From contig OY811975.1 of NCBI GenBank assembly GCA_963681505.1, positions 7,121,490 to 7,185,489 of the forward strand: 64,000 nucleotides of DNA, given 5' to 3'. This DNA is from Eunapius fragilis. Taxonomy: Eukaryota; Porifera; Demospongiae; Spongillida; Spongillidae. The notes beneath the pieces are model-generated. The model made no database searches and had not been told where the DNA came from. It saw only the letters and a list, made by a program, of their open reading frames with translations. Every line of letters starts with the position of its first letter. The stretch's first letter is position 1. The position numbers were made by a program, and so were the translations under genes. Shown piece by piece: positions 1 to 11,608 of the stretch.

Positions 1-300
1 CATTCCACCAGTAGTGGAGAGTACAATGGGGGTGAAAGAGGCATGCTCTATTTCCCTGATGCGTTGCTCTCTTTTTCATGTCTGCGGTAGCAATCACTGG
101 GTGTGGGTGTGGTGTTAGATGGAGCAAGTGAGTTAAGGACTCTGACGTCAAAAAACGTTTTTTCAAAGTGGCCACCCCAGAAACCATCAGCTGCAATGTC
201 TGATCTTGCTCCAATGTCAATGATGGCAGAGGCAAGTTTGAAGGTACGTACCAAGAAATGGATAGTTGTTTGGCCATACATACCCATCGTACTGATCCTG
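1..300 (-). pseudogene. LINE-type retroelement fragment, C-terminal nuclease-like region
   Basis: The minus strand reads a conserved block found at the C terminus of many marine-invertebrate LINE polymerases. It holds an R-x-D-I-A-A...GFWGG...FFDVRV stretch (roughly 130-230) that resembles a PD-(D/E)XK restriction-like nuclease core, then a Tyr-Arg-Arg-His segment. The frame is broken near position 75: one frame stops soon after RRHEKES, while another continues with REIEHASFTPIV to the window edge. This is therefore a dead fragment that runs off the left end. No reverse transcriptase domain is visible. The family link is from remembered motif likeness, not a search. Confidence 0.55.
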
Positions 301-519
301 AGGGGCCACCTGACATAGGTTAGGGTCAACCGAATTCCCCCTCCCCCAATTGCACCCGTCTCTCTCTCCCACACTCTCTTGAACTTAAAATAAAACGTCG
401 GGTGGTAAGTTAGCAAAACTAAATACACCCTAACGTTCTCCACCATATAGAGCATGTGTACTGTAAGATGGGGGCCCGAGGATAGATGGTCTGTTGAAAG
501 CTTATATCTGATACCTAAA

Positions 520-845
520 GATGTCCTTCCAGGATATTCTAAAGCGATTGGTATAACGTACGCTCTTTAAAACCATTCCTATCACGAGTTATACTCGGTC
601 GAGAAGAAGACGACGACGACAACGACGGAGAATTGGCATGGGGACGAGAACAAACATTTGTTTTCTTAAAGCAAACAGTTTGAAGACTGGAAAAAAATCA
701 TTAAAATGACCGTCTTTGCCTTCTGGTGCGATAGCAACATAGAGCTAAACTATCCATTTTTTGGTACGCGAGTTATACGCGGGTGGCGCTTTTAAAAATG
801 ATACTCACGACCTGGGTCAATTCCTTAATAAAAATAGGAATTGCT
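520..845 (+). repeat. Dispersed direct repeat, copy 1
   Basis: About 325 bases match 3270-3600 in the same orientation. Shared blocks include AGATGTCCTTCCAGGA, a GAC/GAA-rich purine stretch, ATGACCGTCTTTGCCTTCTG and GGTACGCGAGTTATAC. The copies differ by scattered substitutions and small indels, so the duplication is old. No coding potential is convincing. Confidence 0.6.
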
Positions 846-1029
846 ATCGTAGACGATAGACCTGATTAAAATTTACGCATCATCATTAGGCACAATTATT
901 CGCTACTTTGAAAATTCAATACTCTCGTAATTTTCTCTACCAGCAGCGAAATAGATATGTACTTGAAATAACAAAACCCCGAGTGTAGAGTTGGTGCCCT
1001 TGCTTCCAAAACAATTAACACAGGAAAAA

Positions 1030-1192
1030 ATATCGTATTCCCAGCCTGGATTTTGTACAACTATCCCACGTTGATAACGACTAAATCAACTGTGAATTTT
1101 GTTAATAGCCTATCAACCTGGGAAATTCTGGGATCAACCTGGGATCGTTGTACAAAACCCAGGGTAAACCCAGGGCTGGTAATACGATATTT
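1030..1192. repeat. Hairpin repeat (MITE-like)
   Basis: The ends are inverted copies of each other: TATCGTATTCCCAGCCTGG at the left and the complement of CCAGGGCTGGTAATACGATA at the right. An inner pair GTACAAC/GTTGTAC continues the hairpin. The interior carries repeated CCTGGGA motifs like those in the repeats near 21.7, 34.8 and 36.2 kb, so they may be one family. Confidence 0.5.
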
Positions 1193-1417
1193 TTTCCCGC
1201 GTAAGACACATCATGCACATGCATGCCAATGCGATCTAGTATGTAGTATACACATACCCTTTCCTGCATGGTAACTAAAAAGTGATCCACGCGAAACTTA
1301 AGATCTGAATGTTATATCAAACTATGGGGAAGGTTAATATCTGCATTTAGATTAGTTTTATTTGGCAGCTAAAGGTACATAAACCAGTTACTAGTAGTGA
1401 ATGTCAATACAGCTCAC

Positions 1418-1708
1418 TTGATTCACTAGTTCTTCTCTGTGAAGGTGCTCCCTCACCAACTGATGTGTTTGCAGTAACATAACAGCTATATTGGGTAAAT
1501 GGATTCCATCTTGTACTGACGGTGGCAGTTTGGTTTGCCTCATTTACTGCAGCAGGGGTACTTATGATTATTGTTGTTTGATTGGCTGAGAAGTTGCAAT
1601 ACACTGTGTAGGCATTGATGATACCATTTTTTGGAATGGGTGGTGTCCATACAATAGTTAGTTGATCTCTACTGATACCAGTATACACTATCTCTGGTGA
1701 GGCTGGAA
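1418..1708 (-). CDS. NIDO/FN3 gene, exon 5: second fibronectin type III domain
   Basis: This is a single FN3 domain on its own exon. The acceptor is TCTCATTGCAG before 1708 and the donor is GTGAGC after 1418. Both borders are phase 1, so the exon is symmetric, as expected for a shuffled extracellular module. FN3 hallmarks are visible: a VWTPP strand, then QYSCYVTANTSVGEG near the end. Length is about 97 residues, normal for FN3. It matches the FN3 exon at 11.8-12.1 kb in phase and motif (QYxCYVTA). The gene must continue to the left because no stop is used here. Function is inferred as an extracellular adhesion or matrix module. Confidence 0.75.
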
Positions 1709-3269
1709 CTGCAATGAGAGTTACAACAAATTCATAGCGATATTCATCAGGACATTAATACAAAAAAAATTCAATGTATTAAACCTTTAATATTATGTAT
1801 GTGAATGAGTGCCAAATAAGTAGTTCAAATGAATTATATAGATGAATCAATAACTCTAACTAGACTAAGAGCTAAGCAGGTGCATGCATAATCAGAATGA
1901 AATATGATATGTCAGTTTGGGTTTGTGCTCTATGCCATGGCGGTGGTGGGGTCAGTTCAGAAAAGCATTGCTAGGGTCTCATTTGTTGCAGCACAGCAGT
2001 ATGCAAAGTGAAAAGAAGTACGTTACATTAGGTGGCATCATAGCCCTCTGTTTCACTAAATATACTTCCTTACTTGGTTGCAATGTCATATTTTAAAACC
2101 AGGGACATCGTTGCAAACCCGTTTGCTAGGCCTTTCAACTAAATCCATCTATTTGGCGAGCGCTTTGTAGTTCCCATGCAGGGCGGCTGATGTTATCATC
2201 CAGCATCACAATGAGTTCCACAGCAATAGCGCTGTTCACATGCAAGAGTGCATGTATTCTTGTATTCTTAAAGAGTGATACCTTCTGTTAGACATAGTTT
2301 GTCCTCCTTGGCTTGAAAATGTAAACGCCCTGCATAGTTGTTCCTGGTTGGGAGCAGTGATGCAATATATGCCAGGGGCATATCAGCCAGAGGGAAAAAA
2401 AAGTGAAGTTCCATTACTTCAACATCTCTGATGGTTATGGTGTGGTGTTGAGAATATGCGTAAGATGCTTCAGAAGGGACAGACGAGAGATGTACTTCCC
2501 CGCCCTCTTCAGCGATGGTGGATAATTCCAATGGGGATAGATGAATATAATGATGAATGTATTCTTAAAATCAATATCTCCTTTCAGTTTCAGATATGGC
2601 AGCAACATGCCTTGATGCCTCTACGAAAGACATGATCTATTCTTATAGCATATGCTGCCATCGATATACTGCTTTAATAGCAGTCCTCACAATCCGTTAG
2701 CTCCATGCATCACCTTCAAAATATGTGCTTGCAATATGTGATGCTGATCGTCTGGTGTAGCAGGTGACATGGAGATGACAACCTTAAGTCCTTTTTGTAC
2801 TTTTAAAACAAGAGGTGCTTGTGGACTTATCCACATCTAACGGGCTAAGGATGGTACACTTGAACTGCAAATAGTTATTATAATGACTAGTACTTCTCAC
2901 CAAAACTAATGCGATTGATGGCTACAAGCCTCATCCTTGCTTTTTTCTTCTTAATTTCTGATGTGCATAGTCGATATCAGAAGAGAACGAGGGATTGGGA
3001 AAAGGAAAATGAGACAAAAATTCTTTATTTATTTAGCATATGTTAATGTAACAACCAAAAGAAGTGCTAAATATGGGATTTTTGTCTCATTTTTCTTTTC
3101 CCAAACCCTTGTTCTCTTCCTTTTTACACCACCATTGCCTCCAATTCCTATATCCCACCAACTTTGAGAATGTTTTTCTTTAAATATACGTAATTTTGCC
3201 ATGGGAACGCTTCAATTTAACACTTAGCATTACGTAATGATTACGTATGTCAGTTCTATTCATATATCA
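1709..3269. other. Intron sequence, mostly unassigned
   Basis: This is part of the long intron between the two FN3 exons. An 87-codon open stretch on the minus strand at 2268-2531 has no recognisable domain. At about 2942-3185 there is a decayed copy of the hairpin MITE seen at 3811-4098: CCCTTGTTCTCTTCC and CTTTTTACACCACCATT face inverted partners. Nothing else is supported. Confidence 0.4.
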
Positions 3270-3600
3270 AAGATGTCCTTCCAGGAGATTCTAAAGCGAT
3301 GGTATTAATGGCGCTCTTTAAAGCCATTCCTGTCCAGAGTTATAATCACCCGAGAAGAAGAAGAAGACGACGACGACGATGACGACGGAGAAGAATTGGC
3401 TAGGGGACGAGGTAAAACACGAACTATTGATCTCTTAAACCAAACAGTTTAAAGACTGGAATAAAACATTGAAATGACCGTCTTTGCCTTCTGGTTCGAT
3501 TGCAACAAAGAGCTACACTATCCGTTTCTTGGTACGCGAGTTATACCCGGGTCGCGTTTCAAAAACGATTTCACGACCCGGGTCAATTTCTATATAGGAA
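3270..3600 (+). repeat. Dispersed direct repeat, copy 2
   Basis: Second copy of the repeat at 520-845. A 250-base open frame starting at 3474 lies in it, but the equivalent frame is not kept in copy 1, so I treat it as chance. Confidence 0.6.
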
Positions 3601-3810
3601 ATGTCTTCGCTTTTACCAGTGCATTTAACCTATATCACCCTTTGGTCCTCAATGGAGGTAGTTTGGGGACTAGTACAATGGTACACCTAAACATGATTAC
3701 AAATTTTAAATTAAATCTGTCATGATCGCACAAGTTGACGTTTTTGCGACCTGGGCCTTTATGTTTCAAGAACTAAATAAAATACTAAATCCACCAGAAA
3801 AATTTAGGAA

Positions 3811-4098
3811 ACAAGTAATAAAAACAGTCTTTATATGAGAAGGTTGGTGGCATAAAGGAATCAAAGGGGATAGTGGTATAAAAAGCAAGGGAACAAGGCT
3901 TCTGATTGTCAGAAAGGAAAAATGGAATAGACCTACATTAGCACGCGCATTTACATATGACAACATGTTGTAATATAGGTCTATCTCATTTTTCCATTTC
4001 CATCAGAAGCCTTGTTCCCTTGCTTTTTACACCACTACCCCCCTTGATTCCTATGTACCACCAACCTTCTCGTATAGAGAATGTTTTTATCACTTGTA
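3811..4098. mobile_element. Hairpin MITE, near-complete copy
   Basis: Nearly the whole 288 bases form an imperfect palindrome. The left end ACAAGTAATAAAAACA...GAGAAGGTTGGTGG is mirrored by CCACCAACCTTCTCG...TTTTTATCACTTGT. Inner arms share GGGAACAAGGCTTCTGA and its complement. The same ends occur at 10096, 18622 and 44750. No protein is encoded. The superfamily is unknown. Confidence 0.75.
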
Positions 4099-4099
4099 A

Positions 4100-5140
4100 C
4101 TAATTTAGAGTATTTTGAAATAAGACCATTAGTGATGTTTACAGTTTAGGAGGGGTATACTGTGTGGAGGAGGGGTTGTCTCCTGGAGAGACGTGTGTGT
4201 GTGTTGGTTCATGGGTATGGTTCATGGGTGCCATTCAGATGAAATGAAAAACGGTGGGCGTTTAGAACATTTGTACCTGCAGAACGCAAATCCCGACAAT
4301 TAGGAATTAAGGGTTACATGTGATCCAGCCTGCATATGTCTTTAACTCGACCACACCTCTCCCCTAGCTTAGCTGATACACCTTTGTAGTTCGTACGTTT
4401 TTAAGAAGCGGAAACACGGTGGTATTTCAGTTGTACATGTTAATATAGTGGCATGGTGTAGTGGTGCGGCCAAGACATATAGACAATAGCGAGCCGACCC
4501 ATTGTGCTACGAGCGCAGGGCGGGCCGACCGTAGCATCTTATATGTTGTATGTTGGACATTGCGAGCCAGATTTGTACTCGTCGTATAGCTGTGATTGTG
4601 CTGTTGCTGAGGTTGATGTCACGATCAGCGCAGACCGTACTCGAGCGACGCGTGCCATCGGTCTACACGTCACACACACATGGGCACGGGAGGTGCTGTA
4701 TATTCATGTACCGGGAGTAAGGGCGCGAACGAGAAATGTGCAATTACTACTTTGCACAGCTGTATCTCCGTAACGGATCAAGTAAAAATTAACGAACAAA
4801 TCAATAGGTACAGGACCTCTCTGCGTACAAACCGAAACTAAAGTGAATTGATATTTCCTGCCGAACGATATGGCCAGTTTGAACCCCAAAGGGTATCAGA
4901 CGCTGCAAAACTGGCACGAAGCAAATGCAAGACCCCAGAATCTTATAGAAATGGTGTAGTATGAAGCGTTGAAGATAGGAAGTCAATATCGTTTACCGTT
5001 CCGAAGTTATAGCGTTTCAAACGTGAATCATTTATATTTATATATATAATTTATATATAGCGAAGACTCGGAAAATGTTCCATATATACATTTTTATATA
5101 TAATTATTATATATAATTTATATATATAACCCAACAAAAT
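4100..5140. other. Unassigned intron stretch with CpG-rich patch and AT-rich tract
   Basis: Positions about 4440-4720 are locally rich in CpG (GCGAGCC, GGGCGGGCCGACC). Positions 5030-5135 are almost pure TA/TTA repeats. No exon, RNA gene or element end was recognised. Confidence 0.4.
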
Positions 5141-5164
5141 GTGATCTCAGTCAGTAGTTTCCAA

Positions 5165-6454
5165 ATTGATATGAAGAGATCCAATGTTCCTCATCTTGAC
5201 CTCATTGGTGTGCCAATAGGAGAACTCATATTCTGTGCTAAAATTGTTGCACAGAAACGTGCAAGTGCTTTGAAATTACTGACCCAACTGAGTGAGGTTG
5301 GCTCAGCAGACCCTCAAGTTGCCCTGCTATTGTTGCGTCAGAGTGGTGGTTATTGCAAATTGGTGCACTTGTCAAGATCAACTCCTCCTTCATTAGTGGC
5401 TGATGCTTTGAGATTGTACGATGATGCATGATGTTCGCCAGTGCTTCACAGAGTGCACCTCTGTAGACACCCCAAACCACGCTTGGCAACAGGCCCAACT
5501 AAGCCTAAGTAGAGGTGGCTTTGGACTGCATTGCCTATCACACCACTCTTCAGCAGCCTATATTGCTTCCCTCTATGCACTCGCTTCAATAAAGGTACTT
5601 GGGTTAAGCGGCGATGTGACAGTAATGTCAAATGCAGCTGGCTTGCCTAACATCCAGTCAGGGACCAGAACATCAGCAGGTCGTGTACGACGTTGGTCAT
5701 GCCCAAGACCACTCCCTGCTTCAACACAGGCACCAATGCAGGCTCGCCAGCAAGTCTCCAGAAACACATCTCGAATCCTGTTGTGCGGGTGACTATACAT
5801 CACAGAATGGACATTTGGCACCTTGAGAGGAATCAATACCTAACCACCACTTTATACCAGCTTGAAACTCTAATGGGTCAAGGTGGAGATTGACCCCCGG
5901 AGCTGGAACAACCAGGAGCCATGCAGAAGCATGGGGAGAAGAGGCAGATAGATGTAGTGCTCTATATTAGGCAGAGATAGAGATTGGAAGAGCAGCTTGA
6001 ATTGATGGTCTTCAAGTCTGCTGGACAGAACTTTTTGGTGGCCTGGTGATTCCAAAACTGCTTCCATTGAAACAGCCTCAGCATCTGGCACAAGGGAGTT
6101 GTAGAGTTGTAAAGATTGTAACAAGTGATGATTGGTGTTAGAACCACTGTCAGAGGCTGTGCGACGGCAGGGTCAGCAGCTTTGGCAGCTGAACAGCGGA
6201 AGCATAACGCCAATGATGTGAAATGCTCTCAGCTCGGGTGGAAGTGTGTCCCACTAGCTGTGGAGAGCTATGGGTGTTGGGGTACAGAAGCTAGGCAGCA
6301 CCTGGCACGATTGGCTTCTCGTCTTGCTAATCGCTACAATATCTTGAAGTCACAGGCTACCTTCAGTTTGTATGGGAGACTCAACTTGACCCTGGTGAGG
6401 GCAAATGTTCGAGCTCTGCTGTCCCGTCCAATGTCCTTTCAAGACACCCGTTAG
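5165..6454 (+). pseudogene. LINE polymerase C-terminal fragment with an inverted middle segment
   Basis: The plus strand at about 5165-5575 reads the region after the reverse transcriptase (VPHLDLIGVPIGE..., ADPQVALLLLRQ, then AQLSLSRGGFGL). From about 5578 to 6124 the same protein continues on the minus strand: LYNSLVPDAEAV..., then IKWWLGIDSS...KCPFC, then RPADVLV...AAFDITVTSPL, a nuclease-like core. The plus strand resumes at about 6125 with the last part (KHNANDVK, VPLAVESYGCWG). The middle has thus been flipped in place. Within it a stop and a deletion remove the piece between CPFC and the HNRIRD segment. Compare the uninterrupted order at 35.1-36.2 kb. The copy cannot make protein. Confidence 0.65.
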
Positions 6455-6539
6455 ATAGTGTGTTACATAATAATCCTGTACGTGCATTTATTCCCATTCG
6501 TGTATCTATATATCTACTAAATAACAAAAAGGCACGAAA

Positions 6540-7525
6540 ATGATGCCAAGAGGGCTCGGGCATTTTGCCGCATCAAAACAGTGCCAAGGCGACAATACAT
6601 TGCATTTAGCATTTCAGAATAGGATGAGTGGGAGTGGATGGCCAAGCGCCTAGCAATTCTTGATAAAGCCTCCTTTGCAATGATTCCCCAGCCTCCATAT
6701 GCCTCCACTACGAGAGGGACACATATCCAACCTCTTTCAACACAGCCCAAAGCATTGTTCTCTAATTTCTCTTGTTTACCTACTGCAGCTGAGGCACCTG
6801 AGGTCTGACCAGCATCTGAAATCAATGAATTATTGAGGAATTGTATAACCTTGATGTCAATAGCTGCAGACCGAGACAGTGACCAGTTTAGTATCAATAT
6901 GTCAGCTGGGCGTGATCTGTCTTTGGCTGGACCAATACCACAACTTTGCTCTATTAGAGGGGAAAGGTGGGCACGACGGCAAAAGTCAGCAATAAAATCA
7001 CGTATGCAGTTGTGTCGTGTCACCACATCCCCGGCATAGCGACAAGTTAAAGCATGATGTCCCAGGTGGTCAAGTTGGCTAGAACATTATGGGCATATTT
7101 CTTCCAAATTGCAGAGGGGAAGGCCCAACCACCATTTCAGAAGAATGTGGATTTCATCAGGTTCAATTGCTAGACCAAGGCCTGGAGATGGTACTGTTCG
7201 TAACCATGCATGAGCCTGTGGGACTGACTCCGCTAACAGTCGGGCTTTAGTTGCTGTTGTAGCATTGTGTAATAGGCTACTAAATGCAAGCTTCTCGACT
7301 TTCTCTGATAGTAAATGCTGCCAGAGTGGTGAAAGGCGGACTGAAACTGTTGTCAAAGCATCTTCTTCAGCGACCTGCTGATTAAACATTGTAATAGCAG
7401 TCTGTAAATGTGTGAATTCGGTGGTAGGAGGAAAAGCTCCTGAGAGAGAAACACTGGCTGAAGCGATGTAGGCAGCCGTAGCATGGGAAAATAGGGAGCG
7501 GAGGCCAAAACCCAAAACCGCCATG
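6540..7525 (-). pseudogene. LINE polymerase C-terminal fragment, second copy
   Basis: The minus strand is open from about 7525 down to 6517 in one frame apart from one stop. Order of segments: AVLGFGLRSLFSHATAAYIAS, a helical region, LLKWWLGLP, a zinc-binding block (C-P-stop-C...HHALTCR), RHNCIRDF, RPADILI...AAIDIKV (nuclease-like core), then VPLVVEAYGGWG. The stop TAA near 7081 sits between the two first cysteines of the zinc knuckle, where the copy at 35 kb has Phe. The 5' part (reverse transcriptase) is missing. It lies close to, and opposite to, the copy at 5.2-6.5 kb. Confidence 0.65.
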
Positions 7526-7653
7526 ACGAAAACTGAGCTGTACTTGCCGACTTGCCATTGTATATATATGCAGAGAGAGGGAAAAACGAAAAGAAGGACG
7601 AAGCTTTTAGCCATCGATCGCCTTAGTTTTGGTGAGAAGTACTCAGTAGTCAT

Positions 7654-8080
7654 TAAATGTCGTTCAAATGTAGCTAAAATGTATTTTAAACGTAGACTTT
7701 CAGGAGCGGATGCAGGAATGAAAGGAAGGGGGGTTGGGGGTTGGGGTGTCCTGTATGAATAATAGAGGAAAAGTACTGCGCGTGCTCAAACTTGGCCGTA
7801 TGCCTTACGTCATTCTGCACGATATGAATTTAAAAATCCAAACATCGTAAATGAAAAAAAGAACTTAAATAATTTGAACATAAAAAACATGTTTTCCAAT
7901 TAATTTTATATATACCTTCAATTTACATTTTTGTAACTTTGTATAATGTAGCGATACGACATCTTTATGTCAACTGTCCCAGCATATAATATTACTAAGA
8001 AATAGAAACTTCAACAGAAATTTATTCTGTGAACATGAGCTGTGTTAAATTCTTATGTTACATAACTTTTATTAATAACA
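7654..8080. other. Unassigned
   Basis: AT-rich intron DNA with no recognisable exon or repeat end. Confidence 0.3.
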
Positions 8081-8842
8081 CTATAGTGCGGGACAGCATC
8101 GAGGATGTATATTGCGATTTGGCGGTGAAATTAAGCCGGCGGCAATAGCGAAGTCCACGCACTAATAGAGAGCTTTTTTATCTGCAATGATGAAGGGAAG
8201 TTTTCCCCTGATTTTATAACTTTTTAGGGCTTCAAATTTTCAAGTTAAAAAAGATTTAAATATTTCAATTCCATTTTTAGGACTGAATTTCGTACTGCGT
8301 TGATTCTCTCCCCCCCCCCCCCCCCCCCCCCCTACCCCCCTGGAATCGGTTTCTGTGGGATACGAGACATCCAAACAACTTTTAGTATATATTTTTTGCG
8401 TTTCGATCTTAATTCATAAAAATTTCCCCCTTTATACGTGGATAGATCTGATGTGCGGTTGCTAAACTAACTGTGAATAGATTAAACTCACTTAATCCAT
8501 GTAGAAAAGTGAAACAAATTAAGAAACGGTGTAGTTTAAGAACGGAATATAGAAAAAAATATGGGGAAATCTGTGTGTATAGGATGTCTCATGACCCATA
8601 GAAAGGGATTTCATTGGAAAAAAAATCAACCCGGTACCAAATAAAGTCCTAATTTTTAAAAGTAATTAACAATTTTTTAACTTGACAAATTGAGGCCCTA
8701 AAAAGGACTAAATCAGGGGAGAAGTTCTTCACTTCAACATTGCAGATGAAAATAGCTCTCTATTAGTGCGTGGACCGCGATATTGCCGCTTAATTAGACC
8801 GCCAAATCGCAATATACTTCCTCGATGTTGTCCCACCCTTTA
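8081..8842. mobile_element. Non-autonomous DNA transposon with long TIRs
   Basis: The left 140 bases and right 140 bases are inverted copies: GGGACAGCATCGAGGATGT, ATTGCGATTTGGCGG and GTCCACGCACTAATAGAG are all mirrored on the right. The flanks show TA or similar next to each end, so a TA target is possible but not proven. The interior holds a C-run of about 20 (near 8311) and no transposase. Confidence 0.7.
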
Positions 8843-9500
8843 GTAATCGAGAGTTACGTTAGTAATTCTCACATAGGATTTGACCCCGATTATGAATGTC
8901 ATTAAAAAAACGCGACCCGCTTCTAACAAGACTCCCTACTAGCGGATGGCTTACCTTGTTATCGTCGTCGTACAAGGAAGCAACAACAAGCAGTTTCGTG
9001 TTTGTTTGATGTCACAAAACCGCGTGGTTGTAGAGAACAAAACAATTTTCGAAACTCGTACCCAGTCCCACGTATTTCTCGTTCTTCTTCTTCTCCTCCT
9101 CCTCCTCCTCCTCCTCTTCTTCTTTTTCTTCTTCTTCTTCTTGTTCTTGTTCTTGACCACGCATAACTCGGGATAGGAGAAATGAAAATCACACCAATGG
9201 CTTTAGAATTCGTTGGCATTCTCGCTTCTGTGGTCAAAACGTCTCGAGGCTTCATGACATATATCGGTGGTTGTGTTAGCAAATCACGTATAGTTAAGCT
9301 TACTGCACTGACACGACTCGAATAGGTCATACTTCGCTCTTTATACGAAATACTAGCAGTATACATCATGTAATCAAATGTGTACGGTCTGGGCACTACA
9401 CGTAGTGGTAATTAACTGTGGCGGTTATGTATTTTTAATAACGTGCACTTACAATAATCATTCTTGTTATTAAGTTTGACGCTCTTTGTAACTTAGTGAA
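8843..9500. other. Unassigned, with a pyrimidine-rich (CTT/CTC)n tract
   Basis: Positions 9083-9150 are a TTC/CTC microsatellite that gives artificial open frames (poly-Leu/Phe or poly-Arg). The rest has no recognisable feature. Confidence 0.4.
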
Positions 9501-9523
9501 GTTGTTTTTTTTTTTTTTTTCAA

Positions 9524-10000
9524 AATGCCTTCACGTCAGGAAAAGAAGAAAGCTAAACGACGAGCATAGTACCTCAAAAACTAGAGACGACGTATTAGAT
9601 TCAGCCCGAGCGGAACTACAAATCAGGGCCTGAAAAGAAGCGGCCCTCTCAACGTGAAAACTATCGAGCAGAGCCTGATAAGAAAGGGACCTCTCGACGC
9701 GCAAGGTATCGAGATGCGATTAGTAGAGAAGGGGGGGGGGGGGGGGGGGGGGGGGGGGCGGGGAAACGGTGCTGTCTGGATCTGGCCCGATACAAAATAC
9801 GTTCGTGGGTTCGATCGCGCTGGGGCCACAATTAATAACCTCTCTTCTATTTCGGCCGCCCCTTAAAGCCCCCTCAGATCCTGAAAAGGAACGGACCTCT
9901 CGACGTGCAAGGTATCGAGCAGATCCTGAAAAAAGACAGCGATATTGCCATAGTCCTGAACGTGCATCTCGCTCGGCGAAAAGAGTTAAGGTCACTCAAA
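9524..10000 (+). pseudogene. Basic repeat-rich exon (Arg/Lys 'RYRxDPEK' repeats), broken
   Basis: Starting at an ATG at 9524, the sequence encodes a very basic stretch with several repeats of the type RARYRADPEKxR, seen in frame around 9630-9720 and 9880-9960. Two stops lie in the first 60 bases, and a run of about 28 G residues at 9730 interrupts the repeats. An exon end is suggested by AAAG followed by GTATGT at 10001. Similar repeats occur at the N termini of invertebrate mobile-element proteins, but I cannot assign the family. Confidence 0.35.
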
Positions 10001-10217
10001 GGTATGTCGTACCTTTACAACCTCACTCTCATATCAAGATGGATTACTTCACATGCTATACGGTTCATAATCGAGTATGAATAATAATCAATGAAACAAG
10101 TAAATAAAAAACATTCTCTATGAGAAAGTTGGTGGCATATAGGATTTGAAGGCAATGGTGGTGTAAAAAGGAAGGAAACAAGGGTCTAATAAGAAGGGAA
10201 AATGGAATAGTCCTATA

Positions 10218-10677
10218 GACCTTTTTCATGTGTCACAAGATAATTAACTAGATCACGTGAAACACCGGTGGCGGCCATCTTGGTGCACAGGTACTAATGT
10301 ATTGCGTGCAGTAATTTGATGTTTCAAGTGTTCTGAGGTTGATAAAGAATAAAGATCTCTCGTTCCATCGAATATCTGCTGTTATTAACCACATTGGAGG
10401 AGAACGTGAACGCGAGCTCAGCCAAAGTCGAAGAGATGCTGCCTCGATGCTCTTTCAAGACAAGGCATAATAAAGACTATGCTAGCGAATATTGAGTGCC
10501 TTTCAATCCGGAGAGCCAGCTGGCTACACTGTATACAAAATTCAACCAAGATTGGTTATACCGACTCTACAACTTGGTCACTGTAAAAGGATGCGAACGG
10601 CTTCAAAGCAGACGTACGTAGTTATGACACCTGATATCAGCTATGAACGTATATTGGATATGGCGTCGCTTTGTTGT

Positions 10678-10766
<89 letters not shown>

Positions 10767-11608
10767 ACGCGGCTCTCTACTTGAAATGCACCCATTTGAT
10801 GCTTGTATATGTTTATGTGCCAATACTGACTGCCGAAAGCGGAGCGAGAACACATGCATGTACGAAAGGCTACCCAGAAGTTAGCCAGAACCCATGCATT
10901 ATGCACTCCGATCTTGTATCTTATAGACACGTACAAGTTCGCTAGGAACACTTTCGTATTGGTCTCTTCTATACATATACATGCATGCAGGTGATCTCCC
11001 CATTCATATGTATCTTACTCCAAACGTCGTTTCTGTCTCCGGCCCGGATCGACGCTGGAACCAAAACTCACGTGGAACAAATCGTACTCAATTTCAGCCC
11101 GGCCGGAATATTTCTGGCGCTCGTTTTCATTTGGTCCGGCCGGATCAAAATTAATGCGACCGAAATATTTGTGCATGCATGCATGCATGCATGCATGCAT
11201 GACAGACCCAGATTTAGTCTCTGACAGGCCATGCAGCCGCTTACGACTGGTTGTATAGGCTTAATTTTTAAACTGCATGTATAAATTGCTTCGAAATTTG
11301 TTTGCAGAACAAAATAAGATACCGAATTGCTTGCAGCCAGCCTATATTACAAGATCAACGCAAAACGGATTATCCGAGCCTTATACGTACGCATTATAAT
11401 GATAGCAGTCTTACTGATGCATCTTGAAAGGAAGTATATATCTATTATTCGGTATAATATCTTTGACATCAGTTTTCTGAAGCGGAATTAGTCGTTGCGT
11501 AGATAAATCTAGATCTATGGTCGTGTCTATGCCAGCTGTGCACCAAGATGGCGGCTTACGTAAATGACGTCACGTTTAATGTAACTTGGTCATGTGATGA
11601 AAAAGGTC
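10218..11608. mobile_element. Nested 1.4-kb non-autonomous TIR element
   Basis: The ends are inverted: GACCTTTTTCATGTG at the left, CATGATGAAAAAGGTC-like at the right. A second inverted block GCCATCTTGGTGCACAG lies about 60 bases in. The flanks are TATA on both sides, consistent with a TATA or TA duplication. The interior holds a (CA)n tract at 10679-10764, a TGCA repeat near 11172 and no intact ORF. Confidence 0.6.
10678..10765. repeat. (CA)n microsatellite
   Basis: About 43 uninterrupted CA units. Open frames across it are artefacts. Confidence 0.95.

Noticed and set aside
2268-2531. 87-codon minus-strand ORF as an exon of the NIDO/FN3 gene
   Set aside because: No FN3 or other domain, no matching phase-1 borders.
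8946-9396. Poly-Leu/Phe and poly-Arg open frames
   Set aside because: Caused by the pyrimidine-rich TTC/CTC tract.
10637-10951. His-Thr and Val-Cys repeat proteins
   Set aside because: Translation of a (CA)n microsatellite.
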